Made by a program: the position numbers and the translations under genes
Origin: Firmicutes bacterium HGW-Firmicutes-2
Lineage (GTDB): Bacteria > Bacillota > Clostridia > Lachnospirales > Vallitaleaceae
Reading direction: 5' to 3'
Assembly (NCBI GenBank): GCA_002841495.1
Contig: PGZV01000015.1
Location: forward strand, 1-64,000
DNA length: 64,000 nucleotides
The notes under the pieces: model-generated
The model's input: only the letters and a program-made list of their open reading frames with translations
Database searches by the model: none
Told to the model about the DNA's origin: nothing
Part shown: positions 55,098-64,000 of the stretch, piece after piece
Layout: each line of letters opens with the position of its first letter
Numbering within the stretch: the first letter of the stretch is position 1

Positions 55098-56520
55098 GAT
55101 CTAAATCTCCTTTAATTTTTAAACACATCGAATTACTGATCCACCCTAGGACTTTGTTTTTCTGCAATTCTGATTCTCTTTCCATAAAAGCTATAAAAGA
55201 CTTAACGATATTTGAATCAAACTGAGAGCCTGAAACTCTTCTAAGCTCACTATAAGCCTCTTGATAGGTCATAGCTCTTCGATAGGGTCTATCACTTGTC
55301 ATAGCATCAAATGCATCAATGACTGTGATAATTCTTGATAGATAAGGAATTTCCTCCCCTTTAAGTCCTTTAGGATACCCACTTCCGTCATAACTTTCAT
55401 GGTGTGCTAAAATATAATCCGCTATCTCACACATTTCGTTAACTGTACTTAAAATTCTATATCCTATAGCAGGGTGTTTTTTAATTTCTTCATATTCTTC
55501 TACGGTCAGTTTTCCTTCTTTGTTTAATAGGTTCTCATCTATTGCAATTTTACCAACATCATGAAGTAGGCCTATTGTTTTAAGCTCACTAATTTCTCGT
55601 TCTGTTAAATTCAAAGCTTTCCCAAAGCAATAGCTCAATTCACTCACGCGTTTACTGTGTTGTTCTTCCCATTTATTATTCTCATGGAGTCTTTTTATAA
55701 TCGTGTATATTGCCTTATCTTGTAAACTTGGTGCTTCTATATATATTACATAACCACTCATTGTTAAATGTCCATCCCTCATTGGTATAATCTGTATACT
55801 TACATGAAGTGGTAATCCATCTTTACCATATCTTATAGCTTCAAATGATGAATGGTTATCAACACTACTATCAAATACTGTTTTTGTTATTAACGCTATT
55901 TCTGACTTATGATCTTCTGCTAAAACCACAGTATCTATATGAATACCCTTCACTTCTTCTAATGTATAACCGAATAATTCAGTAAATGATTCATTTATAT
56001 CTAACACACGATGTTCTTGATCAAACATTACAATAGCATTTGTTGAGTTTCTAAAGAGAGCCTCAAAATTTCGCTTTTGTCTTGAAGCTTCTTGTTCCGT
56101 TGCCACCAGTTGACCATAAGTAGCTTCTAATTCTTCATTTAATGACCTAAGTTCAACTCTATCATTATCAATTTCTTTTATTTGATACGCTATTTTCGAT
56201 AGCAAAATATTAAATTTATCCGAAAGTATGCCTAATGCTTTAGTTGATGACAACTCTATTTGATGATTTTCAAATCCATCGATACCTATTCTTTCTATCT
56301 GATTCTCAAATTCAATTAACGGTTTCGTTATAAATTTCCTATTAAAAAGAATCAGTATTACAAGCACGATTATTATGCCAATACTTAAATAAAATCTGTT
56401 TTGCTTAAAACTTTCAATTCCATCGTGATACCTAACTAAAGGCTGAAGATTCAATGTTGACAAAACCACTATAATAAGTAGTGCATATATTAAATTCATC
56501 CATCTAATAATCCTACTCAT
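55084..56520 (-). CDS. PAS/HD-GYP domain protein (cyclic-di-GMP phosphodiesterase-like)
   Basis: A 478-residue signalling protein. Two membrane helices (about 7-25 and 42-60), a HAMP-like and coiled-coil linker, a PAS domain (about 150-270: FEALFRNSTNAIVMFDQEHR), then HD-GYP with HDVGKIAI near 318, HHESYDGSGYPKG near 377 and the DAFDAMTSDRPYR motif. It likely degrades cyclic-di-GMP. It stands next to chemoreceptor genes and may link second messenger level to motility. Confidence 0.9.
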   Translation of the reverse strand: MSRIIRWMNLIYALLIIVVLSTLNLQPLVRYHDGIESFKQNRFYLSIGIIIVLVILILFNRKFITKPLIEFENQIERIGIDGFENHQIELSSTKALGILSDKFNILLSKIAYQIKEIDNDRVELRSLNEELEATYGQLVATEQEASRQKRNFEALFRNSTNAIVMFDQEHRVLDINESFTELFGYTLEEVKGIHIDTVVLAEDHKSEIALITKTVFDSSVDNHSSFEAIRYGKDGLPLHVSIQIIPMRDGHLTMSGYVIYIEAPSLQDKAIYTIIKRLHENNKWEEQHSKRVSELSYCFGKALNLTEREISELKTIGLLHDVGKIAIDENLLNKEGKLTVEEYEEIKKHPAIGYRILSTVNEMCEIADYILAHHESYDGSGYPKGLKGEEIPYLSRIITVIDAFDAMTSDRPYRRAMTYQEAYSELRRVSGSQFDSNIVKSFIAFMERESELQKNKVLGWISNSMCLKIKGDLDHEKY

Positions 56521-56650
56521 ACAAATCCCCTATTCAACTTTGCGAATTCAAAATACTTATTGGCTTTTCGTTATCAAGTCATCAATTTTCTGTACATTCA
56601 CCGTTTTATAATACTTTGATTGCTTATTTTTCCTGAAAATCTATGCTAAG

Positions 56651-56696
56651 ATAACCTAGAGAAGGCTACTGTTATCAGCAACCTTCTCTAGGTTAT
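56651..56696. terminator. Hairpin downstream of the MalT-like regulator gene
   Basis: Perfect 15-bp stem ATAACCTAGAGAAGG (56651-56665) with 56682-56696, with further inner pairs around TTAT. T-rich sequence follows only weakly. It lies about 90 bp after the regulator stop codon and before the HD-GYP start. Confidence 0.6.
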
Positions 56697-56782
56697 TACT
56701 TTATTTATTGTAAGTCATCACCCTACGGTATAATACCTTGGGGTAATTTTATAGGTTTTGAAATATACTTCAATAATACCTA

Positions 56783-59437
56783 CTAATTAATAGTTTTTAA
56801 ACGCCCTGTCGCTTGAAGAGCCTGTACTCTATTTTCAACTTCAAGTTTTTGAAATATATTTTGTATGTGTTTTTTTACTGTATTAATAGAAACGCACATC
56901 TTATCCATAATCTCAGCGTTCGAAAGACCCATGCAAAGGTAGTTTAACACCTCATTTTCTCGGTTTGTTAACATCTCCAAAAGCGTATGCTCTTTACTGG
57001 ATTTTATTTTAGTAGGTTGTTGCCCATAGTCCTTTAATAATTTATAACAATATTCGCTAAGAAAGCGTGATTCTTTTGACTCTTTCTTGAATTTGATGAC
57101 CGCTAACATTTCAGCAACCGGTTGCCCATATATCAAAAACGTATTACAAAATGACTTTCCATATGCTAATCGTAAAGCTTCTTTCAACTTCAAAATTGCT
57201 CTATCTTTTCTATCCTCTTTTGTGTTTGCAAGCGCTTCAAGAATCAAAATATTAAGCAGGCTGGAAACACGATTACACTTTTTCGCTTCCAGTTCAAGCT
57301 TTTCAAGAAGGTCCAGTGCTTTGTCATGATCACCTTGATGAATCAGACTATCTGCTATAGCAATATGTCCTGATTCAGTTTGATAGTTCAAATCATTTAG
57401 AATATTGACTTCAAAAGCATCCATTAAATTAATAGCATACGGTTGTTTGTCTAAACATATTAACATTCTAACAAGATCTGATATTCTTCTACATAATATT
57501 AGCTTTAATCTTTTATTTTTGGCTAGAAGGCAGGCCTCTTCTATAAATTCAAAGCATCTTTCTTGATCGCCCTTTAAAAACATAATCTTGGAATACAGCA
57601 GTTTGCCTTGCATGATAAAATTAGCATCACCTCTATGCGCACTAATTTCCATACTCTTTAAAAGGAAATCAAGTGATTGACTGATGTTATTCATTTCAAA
57701 GCTTATATTTGCTAATCCAAAATATAGCATGTTTACTATATTGTTCTTTACTTTTCCATGACTTTTTACAATTTGTATACCTTCGCTATAAAGCCTTGAT
57801 GCTTTTTCAAGCTTACCCAAAAGAAAATTTGTATACGCCAAATCATTTATCGATGCAAGTAGTAGATGGATATTTGCAAATCGTTTAGACTTCTCTAAAG
57901 AAACATTAAAGCTATCTAAAGCTTTATCTAAATGACCCATTAATCTATAATTGTTTCCTTCAAAAAATTCAGTTACGCCATTCATCATTGGTATATTAAA
58001 TTGCTCCTTATCTATAAGGTTTATCGCTTCCATCGAACACGCAATCTCACCTTTGTTGTGAAAAAAAATAGCTTCTATACAATGAATTTCATTTTCATAC
58101 TCTTTACATGCTTTAGCATCCAACTCTATTCCATTAAGCTTCAAACACGTCGTATAATCAGCAAAATCTCCACTAAACAATCGTGCAAAAGAATACATGA
58201 TTGCTATATAGGAACAAGCTGTAACAGAACCCTTCGGTAATCTATCAACCGTATTAACAACAACATAAAAAAGTCCATCCTGCATAAGGTCTTCAATGTT
58301 TTTTTTCAACAGCTCTACGGTACGTATTGCATTGTTGGCTTTTAGTGAATAACTTATTGCCTGCTGAATATCATTTTTTTCTTCATACCATATACTCGCA
58401 TTTGTTAGCATTATATTTTTTACTTCAGGATAGTAGATATCAAATTTGAACCGTAGGAACTTTAGAAGTATCTGACTGTATTTATAATCACAGTTACCCT
58501 TTTCATTTGAATAAGAAACCAGCTTTTTCTTATTTATGTCACGAATTATTTCTTTTGAATGCCTCATTTTCAAAATTTCATCACACATTTGACCATTAAA
58601 AGTATCAAAAATCGAAGTCATCATCAAGAAGTTCTTCATGGTTTCCGGCAAATAATCAAACATTTCTTTTTCCAAATATTCGAATAAAATCGAATGTTCA
58701 AAGTGATAATTGTTAACCCAATCTCTATTTTCCTTGATTATATCTGCTATTAGAGCAATTAGGGCAATCCACCCCTCTGTAATCTCATTTATTTTTATTG
58801 TTTCTTCCATGGATAGCTCAACACCCAAATTCTTATTAAAAAAAATGGCTACTTCTTCTTGTGTAAATTTAAGATCCTCCGCTTGGATCAACTGTGATTC
58901 AGATGACAGATTCATACGAGGGGTAAAAAATTCAGGAACCACTCTTGATAGTACTATTATATGAACACTTTTACTTAAGTGTGAAATTAAAAAATTAAAT
59001 TGACTATGAAGCTCCTTATTGGTTATACACTGAAAATCATCTAAAAAAATAAAAACATCTGAGTCATTAGCAACTGAATTGTTAATAAATAAGCTTATAC
59101 CATCCTTGATCTGGGCATAATCATTTGTCTTGAACAGCGAAATTATATTAGAAGCAATGCTCGGGTGCACCCTTTCTATCGCCCCAAAAAAATAAGTCCA
59201 GAATTTATCCGGTTCATTCTCATCTTCCGATAATGAAAGCCAAATATCATCATTCAAAAGCTGTTTGCTAGAAATCCACGAGCATATAGCGGTTGTTTTT
59301 CCATACCCAGCAGGTGCAACCATTAAAGTTAGCTTTTTTTTTAGTATCCTATTTAACTTTACACTTAAATTAGTTCTATCTACAATATTGTTTTGAATAT
59401 TTGGCATATCTAACTTTGTAAGTATAAGTCTTTCCAT
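56783..59437 (-). CDS. LuxR-family ATP-dependent regulator (MalT/LAL type)
   Basis: An 884-residue large ATP-binding regulator. The N-terminal NTPase has Walker A APAGYGKTT (about 41-49) and Walker B DVFIFLDDFQ. The middle (about 330-800) is a helical, TPR-like repeat region. The C-terminus is a LuxR HTH: LTNRENEVLNYLCMGLSNAE through VKKHIQNIFQKL. Such proteins are activated by an inducer that binds the repeat region, but the inducer here is unknown. Downstream are the HD-GYP and chemoreceptor genes, upstream two small proteins. Confidence 0.9.
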   Translation of the reverse strand: MERLILTKLDMPNIQNNIVDRTNLSVKLNRILKKKLTLMVAPAGYGKTTAICSWISSKQLLNDDIWLSLSEDENEPDKFWTYFFGAIERVHPSIASNIISLFKTNDYAQIKDGISLFINNSVANDSDVFIFLDDFQCITNKELHSQFNFLISHLSKSVHIIVLSRVVPEFFTPRMNLSSESQLIQAEDLKFTQEEVAIFFNKNLGVELSMEETIKINEITEGWIALIALIADIIKENRDWVNNYHFEHSILFEYLEKEMFDYLPETMKNFLMMTSIFDTFNGQMCDEILKMRHSKEIIRDINKKKLVSYSNEKGNCDYKYSQILLKFLRFKFDIYYPEVKNIMLTNASIWYEEKNDIQQAISYSLKANNAIRTVELLKKNIEDLMQDGLFYVVVNTVDRLPKGSVTACSYIAIMYSFARLFSGDFADYTTCLKLNGIELDAKACKEYENEIHCIEAIFFHNKGEIACSMEAINLIDKEQFNIPMMNGVTEFFEGNNYRLMGHLDKALDSFNVSLEKSKRFANIHLLLASINDLAYTNFLLGKLEKASRLYSEGIQIVKSHGKVKNNIVNMLYFGLANISFEMNNISQSLDFLLKSMEISAHRGDANFIMQGKLLYSKIMFLKGDQERCFEFIEEACLLAKNKRLKLILCRRISDLVRMLICLDKQPYAINLMDAFEVNILNDLNYQTESGHIAIADSLIHQGDHDKALDLLEKLELEAKKCNRVSSLLNILILEALANTKEDRKDRAILKLKEALRLAYGKSFCNTFLIYGQPVAEMLAVIKFKKESKESRFLSEYCYKLLKDYGQQPTKIKSSKEHTLLEMLTNRENEVLNYLCMGLSNAEIMDKMCVSINTVKKHIQNIFQKLEVENRVQALQATGRLKTIN

Positions 59438-59443
59438 TATTTA

Positions 59444-59788
59444 TTACCTTTCATTTAACTCAGCCCTACTAGCCACTCTATTCGATGTCTCTTCCAGAAT
59501 TATGTCTAATAGCAAGTAGGGGTGATTCTTTTCTAAAATATTCTTAATTTTATCTTTCGTCTCAAAAATATCTTTTTTTTGGGTAGTAGGCTTCTTGTGT
59601 TGATATATAAATAAGCACCATATACTGGCTACCGTTTTTACTAATAAAAATGTTTTAATACTGAAAGTATGTGGCATCATAGTAAAAATAGTCTTATTAA
59701 ATGCTTCATGCTTTTCTTGATCAAGAAGTGTTCGGTTTATTTTTTGATCTCTTAGAGCCATATTTTGATTTTGAATGAACGATTTCAC
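59444..59788 (-). CDS. Small hypothetical protein
   Basis: A 114-residue protein I do not recognise. It is basic with one possible membrane segment (about 43-62, SIKTFLLVKTVASIWCLFIY) and a helical C-terminus. The frame starts with GTG at 59788 near AAAGAAG; an ATG nine codons later is also possible. It lies 5 bp after the DUF7010 gene and 6 bp before the MalT-like regulator, so the three may be one transcript. Confidence 0.5.
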   Translation of the reverse strand: MKSFIQNQNMALRDQKINRTLLDQEKHEAFNKTIFTMMPHTFSIKTFLLVKTVASIWCLFIYQHKKPTTQKKDIFETKDKIKNILEKNHPYLLLDIILEETSNRVASRAELNER

Positions 59789-59793
59789 CTTCT

Positions 59794-60333
59794 TTAATAG
59801 TTGTAGGTTAAAGCCTTGACCTCTAGCCCAAGTACTATACTAAAAAGTATTTGATATATAATCATTAAAATCCCTAAAACATAAACTTCAAAAATATTGC
59901 CTACAATCAATGCACTAATTGGTATCAATATTGACATGATCAAATAGCCCTTTGAGTGATATAACCATGAGTAGGGTAGCAAATGCGCTCCAAATATCAT
60001 GGCTATAACCATCACCATTTTTTCAGGAATTGTTGGATAAATCCACATTGCAATTAATAAATACAACAATTGATTCATGGAAAACAACAATCCTAATTGA
60101 TTCAAGGGATTCTTTTTATCACTAAATTCTATTTTCAACACTTTAGAAAACGCAAAAGATATTGGTAATAAAGGCGCAGTGGCGCAAAATGTCAATAAGT
60201 TCTTCGTTAGAATCGGATAATCAGTAGCATGAATCACTGTCACAAATATCCAAATTATAATAGAAGCTAGAATAAAATGTAACCCTTTCTTTTGTTTAAT
60301 GGAACAGTCTTTTCTCATAGATTCTAAAGTCAT
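59794..60333 (-). CDS. DUF7010-family membrane protein
   Basis: A 179-residue protein with five to six membrane helices. It resembles the DUF7010 group through LHFILASIIIWIFVTVIHAT, KNPLNQLGLLFSMNQLLYLL and MVIAMIFGAHLLPYSWLYHS. Function is unknown. It is first in a run toward the MalT-like regulator; upstream is a dispersed repeat. Confidence 0.65.
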   Translation of the reverse strand: MTLESMRKDCSIKQKKGLHFILASIIIWIFVTVIHATDYPILTKNLLTFCATAPLLPISFAFSKVLKIEFSDKKNPLNQLGLLFSMNQLLYLLIAMWIYPTIPEKMVMVIAMIFGAHLLPYSWLYHSKGYLIMSILIPISALIVGNIFEVYVLGILMIIYQILFSIVLGLEVKALTYNY

Positions 60334-60367
60334 TTGTACCCTCCATCTCGTATCTAGATTTAGCTAT

Positions 60368-60485
60368 GGTTTAAGTGTCAAAACTATGTTCGTTTAACTT
60401 TCACATACAATATATCGATACGAATGTATCAACCTACTATACATATAGTATGTAACTTAGATAAATTTAATTTGATCTTTTAACC
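60368..60485. repeat. Dispersed intergenic repeat, copy 3
   Basis: Starts GGTTTAAGTGTCAAAACTA and ends with TTTGATCTTTTAACC, giving imperfect terminal inverted repeats. The middle has CACATACAATATAT and GAATGTATCAAC as in copy 2, and a CATATAG/CTATATG-type inner pairing. It lies between the serine hydrolase and the DUF7010 gene. Confidence 0.65.
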
Positions 60486-60491
60486 AACCAT

Positions 60492-62306
60492 TCAAAAAAA
60501 ATGAAAGCCGGTTATCCCCATGCTCGTAAGGTATATACCGATGATAACATTCATTAGAGAATATACAAGACCTTGAACGTAACCATAATTCTTTTCTCTC
60601 TTAAAAAGTAACCAAACTGCTGAGCCTATTGAAAGCAATAAGAATAAAATTGTACCATATGCAATCAGTCCGGAAATAAGGCGATTGTCTGCAAAAAAAT
60701 CAACCATAGCTACACCAATAAAACCACGTACAAACAGTGCAAAGCTTAAAATCTGTAAGATTGGTAATAGATGTATCCATAAATTGCCTTTTATTTTCTT
60801 CTTAAGTAGCTTTAAAATCACCAATATCATTGATCTTACAAGTACTACCATGGTTGCTATAACCCAAAGTAGTATGAAGACCAATGGCCCATAGACGGAC
60901 AAAAAAGATACCGGTTTTAATGTAAACCATTGACTTTGTAAAACTCTTCCAAGTAAAGGGTCTTCTGAAACCGTTAATGATATATTTCCCGTCACGGGAT
61001 CAACGTACTGGTTTTGATTAATTGGTGTATAAAGGTCCACTGATCCATCTATGATACCGATCAGGGCAACACCTTCCGGACGGGATTCAATTTTACCCAC
61101 GCTAAGCAAATACTCTAAAAAATATAAAGAACTGTTTCTGGGATTGACGACTCTGAAATACCCTTCTAATGCTTCTGTATCCACGGAAAGATCTCGGGTA
61201 TAGGACTTGCTAGGTGCTATAAGATCCTTTGTCAAATGTGTTTTAAGAAGTTCTGTTATTGCATAAATAGTGTTGCCATTATTGCTATTAATAGCCACAT
61301 AATAACCGATTCCTAGTTCAGGTATATATTTGAAGTCTGATAGTCCTCCATTAACACCACCATTATGTCCATACCACGTATACCCGTTACTTGCTTCAAT
61401 AAAATGGGAAAGACCATGACCCACTTCAAGACCACTATCCGCTATTATCGATCCATGAGGGTTCCTCATAGATTCAATAGATGTTTCATCTAGTATATTT
61501 TGATCAGATGTATGAATAAAAAAATCAAGTAGTTTGATCATATCATTAGCAGAAGCATTGATTGCCCCTGAAGGCCTCATTATGATATGCCAATAAGGTT
61601 GTTTGGAATCACCTTGATAAAGTGTGACACCGTTATTTTTATAATGTTCTGACTCAAAAAAAGTTGCCGTTTTCATTTCTAATGGTTCAAAAAAATTAGA
61701 AGCTACATATTCCTCATAAGTTTCTTCAATGTTTTTTTCTACGATATAAGCTGCTACTCCAGGACCGGCATTGCTATAGGCCATACGCGTTCCTGGTATC
61801 CACCTTGATGTTCTTGACTTTGGATATACCAAAAAAGATTCTTGTAGGGCTAATGGCGTAGGGTCGTTATGAGCATATTCTGACAGGTGCAAATCATCCC
61901 ATCCTGTTGTATGGGACAATAAATGCACAATCCTAACAGGATATTCATCTTCCCAAGGATTGTGAAATTCAACGTCTTCTACCCAGTCCTTAATAGGGTC
62001 ATTTAATTCCAATCTACCCTCTTCAACTAATTTTAAGACGGAAAGTGTCGTGAACACCTTAGAGATAGATCCAATCCTAAATAGGGTGTCTGCATCCACT
62101 GCCTTCTTGGTCCCTTTGTCTGCAATTCCCAATCCTATTGCATGCCGACTTCCATTTGATTCTATCATTGAAATGCTCACAGCCGTTGTATTGTTTTCTT
62201 CTAAGATTTCACTTATTTGTTGTTCTAATTCATTGGTCATGGCATAGCTGGGGCATGATATACCCAGCATGACGAACACCAACAAAAAAACTAAATACCT
62301 TTTCAT
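60492..62306 (-). CDS. Class C beta-lactamase-like serine hydrolase with membrane tail
   Basis: A 604-residue exported protein. A signal peptide (about 1-22) is followed by a beta-lactamase/PBP-like domain with the nucleophile motif SISK (80-83), YSN in RMAYSNAGPG near 176 and HNGG near 310. The C-terminal 140 residues hold four membrane helices, so the enzyme is membrane-held and faces outside. Such proteins act as D-aminopeptidases, esterases or peptidases rather than true beta-lactamases. It is monocistronic as far as seen. Confidence 0.88.
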   Translation of the reverse strand: MKRYLVFLLVFVMLGISCPSYAMTNELEQQISEILEENNTTAVSISMIESNGSRHAIGLGIADKGTKKAVDADTLFRIGSISKVFTTLSVLKLVEEGRLELNDPIKDWVEDVEFHNPWEDEYPVRIVHLLSHTTGWDDLHLSEYAHNDPTPLALQESFLVYPKSRTSRWIPGTRMAYSNAGPGVAAYIVEKNIEETYEEYVASNFFEPLEMKTATFFESEHYKNNGVTLYQGDSKQPYWHIIMRPSGAINASANDMIKLLDFFIHTSDQNILDETSIESMRNPHGSIIADSGLEVGHGLSHFIEASNGYTWYGHNGGVNGGLSDFKYIPELGIGYYVAINSNNGNTIYAITELLKTHLTKDLIAPSKSYTRDLSVDTEALEGYFRVVNPRNSSLYFLEYLLSVGKIESRPEGVALIGIIDGSVDLYTPINQNQYVDPVTGNISLTVSEDPLLGRVLQSQWFTLKPVSFLSVYGPLVFILLWVIATMVVLVRSMILVILKLLKKKIKGNLWIHLLPILQILSFALFVRGFIGVAMVDFFADNRLISGLIAYGTILFLLLSIGSAVWLLFKREKNYGYVQGLVYSLMNVIIGIYLTSMGITGFHFF

Positions 62307-62330
62307 ATTTATACTCTCCTCTATTCTATA

Positions 62331-63137
62331 TCACAAAGTCTTCTTACCATTCAGACTATAGTCATCATCAAAGTTCCAGTACTGTCTTTTTCCTATTGTT
62401 GTTAAATTCCCATTATTATATTGTATGGCATTATTTGGACAACAGTGATAACAACCTAGACAAAGCTGACAATTGTTATGCATCCACAGTATTTTTTTAT
62501 CAAGTTTAATATTCTCTACCGGACAAGAACGAACACACTTATTGCATTTGGTGCATAGCTTATCGTTTACATAAAAACTATTATCACTGTTATAAATATT
62601 ATTTAAGTATGTATTGTACCCATATCTTGGGAATTTTTTTGTGATGAACCACAGAAAATCTACTAGCATATAACGCTTTTTTTCTAGTCTACAATTTATT
62701 GACATTGCTATTTTGGGGATTGCTGCATCACACTGACTGTTTCTCAATTCTTTGGTTTTGATTGATGAGCTATCCCAAAAATCTATGTTAAAATTATCAC
62801 CCATCGTTATATATTGAAAATATGATATCTTATTACCTAGAATCTCTACTAACTGTTTTCTCACGCCACCTGCAATTGGTATCCCTCGTGTAGCAATAAC
62901 AAATAAATAACTACCACTTTTAAAATCAAAGTTGAACAAGAAATTCTCTACAACTTCCGGTAGTCCAAAATAATACACCGGAAATATAATGCCAATAACA
63001 TCATCTTCATGGATTATATTTCTAGTTTTATATGTTATTTTTATTAGTTCACAATCGTCTATTCTCATACCTATTTTTTTTGCAACCTGATATGAGTTTC
63101 CTGTTCCAGAAAAATAAAATATCTTTGCCAATAACAT
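62331..63137 (-). CDS. EFR1-family flavodoxin/ferredoxin
   Basis: A 268-residue fusion. The N-terminal flavodoxin-like domain starts KIFYFSGTGNSYQVAKKIG and has VIGIIFPVYYFGLPE. The C-terminal part has two 4Fe-4S motifs: CTKCNKCVRSCP (about 198-209) and CQLCLGCYHCCP (about 227-238). It is a likely electron carrier in the cytoplasm. The ATG at 63137 is very close to AGGAGG; a TTG two codons later would have better spacing. Confidence 0.88.
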   Translation of the reverse strand: MLLAKIFYFSGTGNSYQVAKKIGMRIDDCELIKITYKTRNIIHEDDVIGIIFPVYYFGLPEVVENFLFNFDFKSGSYLFVIATRGIPIAGGVRKQLVEILGNKISYFQYITMGDNFNIDFWDSSSIKTKELRNSQCDAAIPKIAMSINCRLEKKRYMLVDFLWFITKKFPRYGYNTYLNNIYNSDNSFYVNDKLCTKCNKCVRSCPVENIKLDKKILWMHNNCQLCLGCYHCCPNNAIQYNNGNLTTIGKRQYWNFDDDYSLNGKKTL

Positions 63138-63199
63138 CTCCTCCTAACTCAGAATCAACTTCGACTTGATACTCAAAAGCTTCTCATTTGTTCAACCCT

Positions 63200-63751
63200 C
63201 TATTGGATCATGTCATTGTCCTTTTTCCATATTTGGGGTATAACTGTAAATCCACTATAGAACATAAAAAATAGCAAGAAATGTAATTTGTTAAACATTC
63301 CATTCCTGATTAGAATTTCCTGTTTTTTACCGCCCAGTTTAATAAAATAGCCCGCTTCAAAATAACCATTTTTTAGATAAAAATCTTTACGTTTTACTCT
63401 TTGTACATAATCTTCTACACGATCCTCGCAAGGTTCAATCGACACAATTATTTTATTACTTGGATACAATGATTGAACCATTTCCAACATATGACTTCCA
63501 TATCCTTGTGAATGTAGATGATCCTTTACTGCGATAAACATAATAAAAGATTGTTTTCCTATTGTCGCCATATAAACCAAGCCACATAGGATATCATCAT
63601 AAAATGCCAAAAACTCAGTATTCCATAAATAGGACATCAAAAGCATCAGAGAAAAAGGCATTCTGTCTTCTTTTGAAAAAGAAGTCATATATATTTCCTT
63701 TATCTCTCGTTTTCTCTTGCTTTTATTAACTTTTTCAACTCTTAATCTCAT
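63200..63751 (-). CDS. GNAT-family acetyltransferase
   Basis: A 183-residue GNAT protein. Conserved parts are IKEIYMTSFSKEDRMPFSLM, LCGLVYMATIGKQSFIMFIA and the acetyl-CoA loop LHSQGYGSHMLEMV; the C-terminus (LHFLLFFMFYSGF) is hydrophobic. The substrate is unknown. I place the start at ATG 63751 after GGAG, 9 nt apart; earlier codons in the frame are less likely. It lies 62 bp upstream of the EFR1 gene. Confidence 0.75.
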   Translation of the reverse strand: MRLRVEKVNKSKRKREIKEIYMTSFSKEDRMPFSLMLLMSYLWNTEFLAFYDDILCGLVYMATIGKQSFIMFIAVKDHLHSQGYGSHMLEMVQSLYPSNKIIVSIEPCEDRVEDYVQRVKRKDFYLKNGYFEAGYFIKLGGKKQEILIRNGMFNKLHFLLFFMFYSGFTVIPQIWKKDNDMIQ

Positions 63752-63823
63752 ATTGGATAGCTCCATTTTCCTGAATATGCAGTCTTTGATAGATTCATAA
63801 ATGTGCACATCCCATTTTTACAA

Positions 63824-64000
63824 TTAAAACCATCTCTGTAAAGACCGGTAATATTTTGGAAACCGTTTGGATTTATGCTTTGAACAAAGTTCCTTTGCTT
63901 CCTTCATCTGTAGCGGTAACTTTCCTTGTGATTGCTTATATACCTGCTTGTTTATTTTCTGAGCAAAACATCCTATCTTAGGTATCCCTATGGTATCATT
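63824..64000 (-). CDS. Unknown protein (partial, C-terminus)
   Basis: The last 58 codons of a gene that continues past the right edge. The tail reads KIGCFAQKINKQVYK and ends HKSKRFPKYYRSLQRWF before TAA at 63824-63826. It is basic and not recognised. The stretch lacks stops in this frame only and its codon use is like its neighbours, so I think it is coding. Confidence 0.55.
   Translation of the reverse strand, partial: NDTIGIPKIGCFAQKINKQVYKQSQGKLPLQMKEAKELCSKHKSKRFPKYYRSLQRWF

Noticed and set aside
1-64000. CRISPR arrays, tRNA or rRNA genes, prophage or transposase genes
   Set aside because: No regularly spaced repeats, clover-leaf sequences or such proteins were seen anywhere in the window.

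Overview
The window looks like the chromosome of a low-GC Gram-positive anaerobe of the class Clostridia. Evidence is the AT-rich DNA, strong AGGAGG-type ribosome binding sites, an FMN riboswitch on a ribD-E-BA-H operon, a PRD-type MtlR, separate CoaB and CoaC proteins, LytS/YesN-type two-component genes and no outer-membrane genes. An ablA-ablB pair (N-epsilon-acetyl-beta-lysine, a compatible solute) points to a saline or marine habitat. I cannot name the species.

Layout. 1-2.6 kb: mannitol PTS (mtlR, start of mtlA) with three related palindromes that look like operators. 2.7-7.2 kb: riboflavin operon ribD-ribE-ribBA-ribH plus a HAD phosphatase, with FMN riboswitch and consensus promoter. 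7.2-17.7 kb: nine-gene sugar-acid operon (yiaL, Gfo/Idh oxidoreductase, dlgD, TRAP dctP-Q-M, L-gulonate-type dehydrogenase, uxuA, uxuB) behind a LacI repressor and three operators. 17.9-21.5 kb: pantothenate/CoA operon panB-C-D-coaB-coaC on the plus strand, with a long leader ending in a terminator against the panB start codon. 21.6-33.7 kb: ROK fructokinase, then an aldose ABC transporter with its own chemoreceptor, and a sensing module of two membrane-anchored sugar-binding proteins, a LytS-type kinase and a YesN-type regulator whose DNA-binding domain is broken by a small deletion. 33.9-42 kb: TspO-like protein, an LTA-synthase/NitT-type ABC operon, an AGE-family epimerase, a UPF0303 protein and a zinc-ribbon protein. 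42-48 kb: class A PBP on the plus strand, HD protein, CmpB-like membrane protein, VanY-type peptidase. 47.6-51.7 kb: tryptophanase with a Trp-containing leader peptide, and ablB-ablA behind a promoter, long leader and terminator. 51.7-60.3 kb: unknown protein, Cache chemoreceptor, chemoreceptor pseudogene, PAS/HD-GYP protein, MalT-like regulator and two small proteins. 60.5-64 kb: class C beta-lactamase-like hydrolase, EFR1 flavodoxin/ferredoxin, acetyltransferase and the end of an unknown gene.

How it works together. The organism takes up and senses sugars (mannitol, fructose, an aldose, a hexulosonate-type acid), with transport, regulation and chemotaxis genes next to each other. Much control appears to be RNA-based: FMN riboswitch, candidate pan leader, Trp leader peptide, abl leader, and hairpins that separate binding-protein genes from transporter subunits. 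Two genes (YesN-type regulator, a chemoreceptor) carry deletions with short direct repeats at the breakpoints, and a related non-coding repeat occurs in three or four intergenic regions. No tRNA, rRNA, CRISPR array, prophage or insertion sequence was seen.
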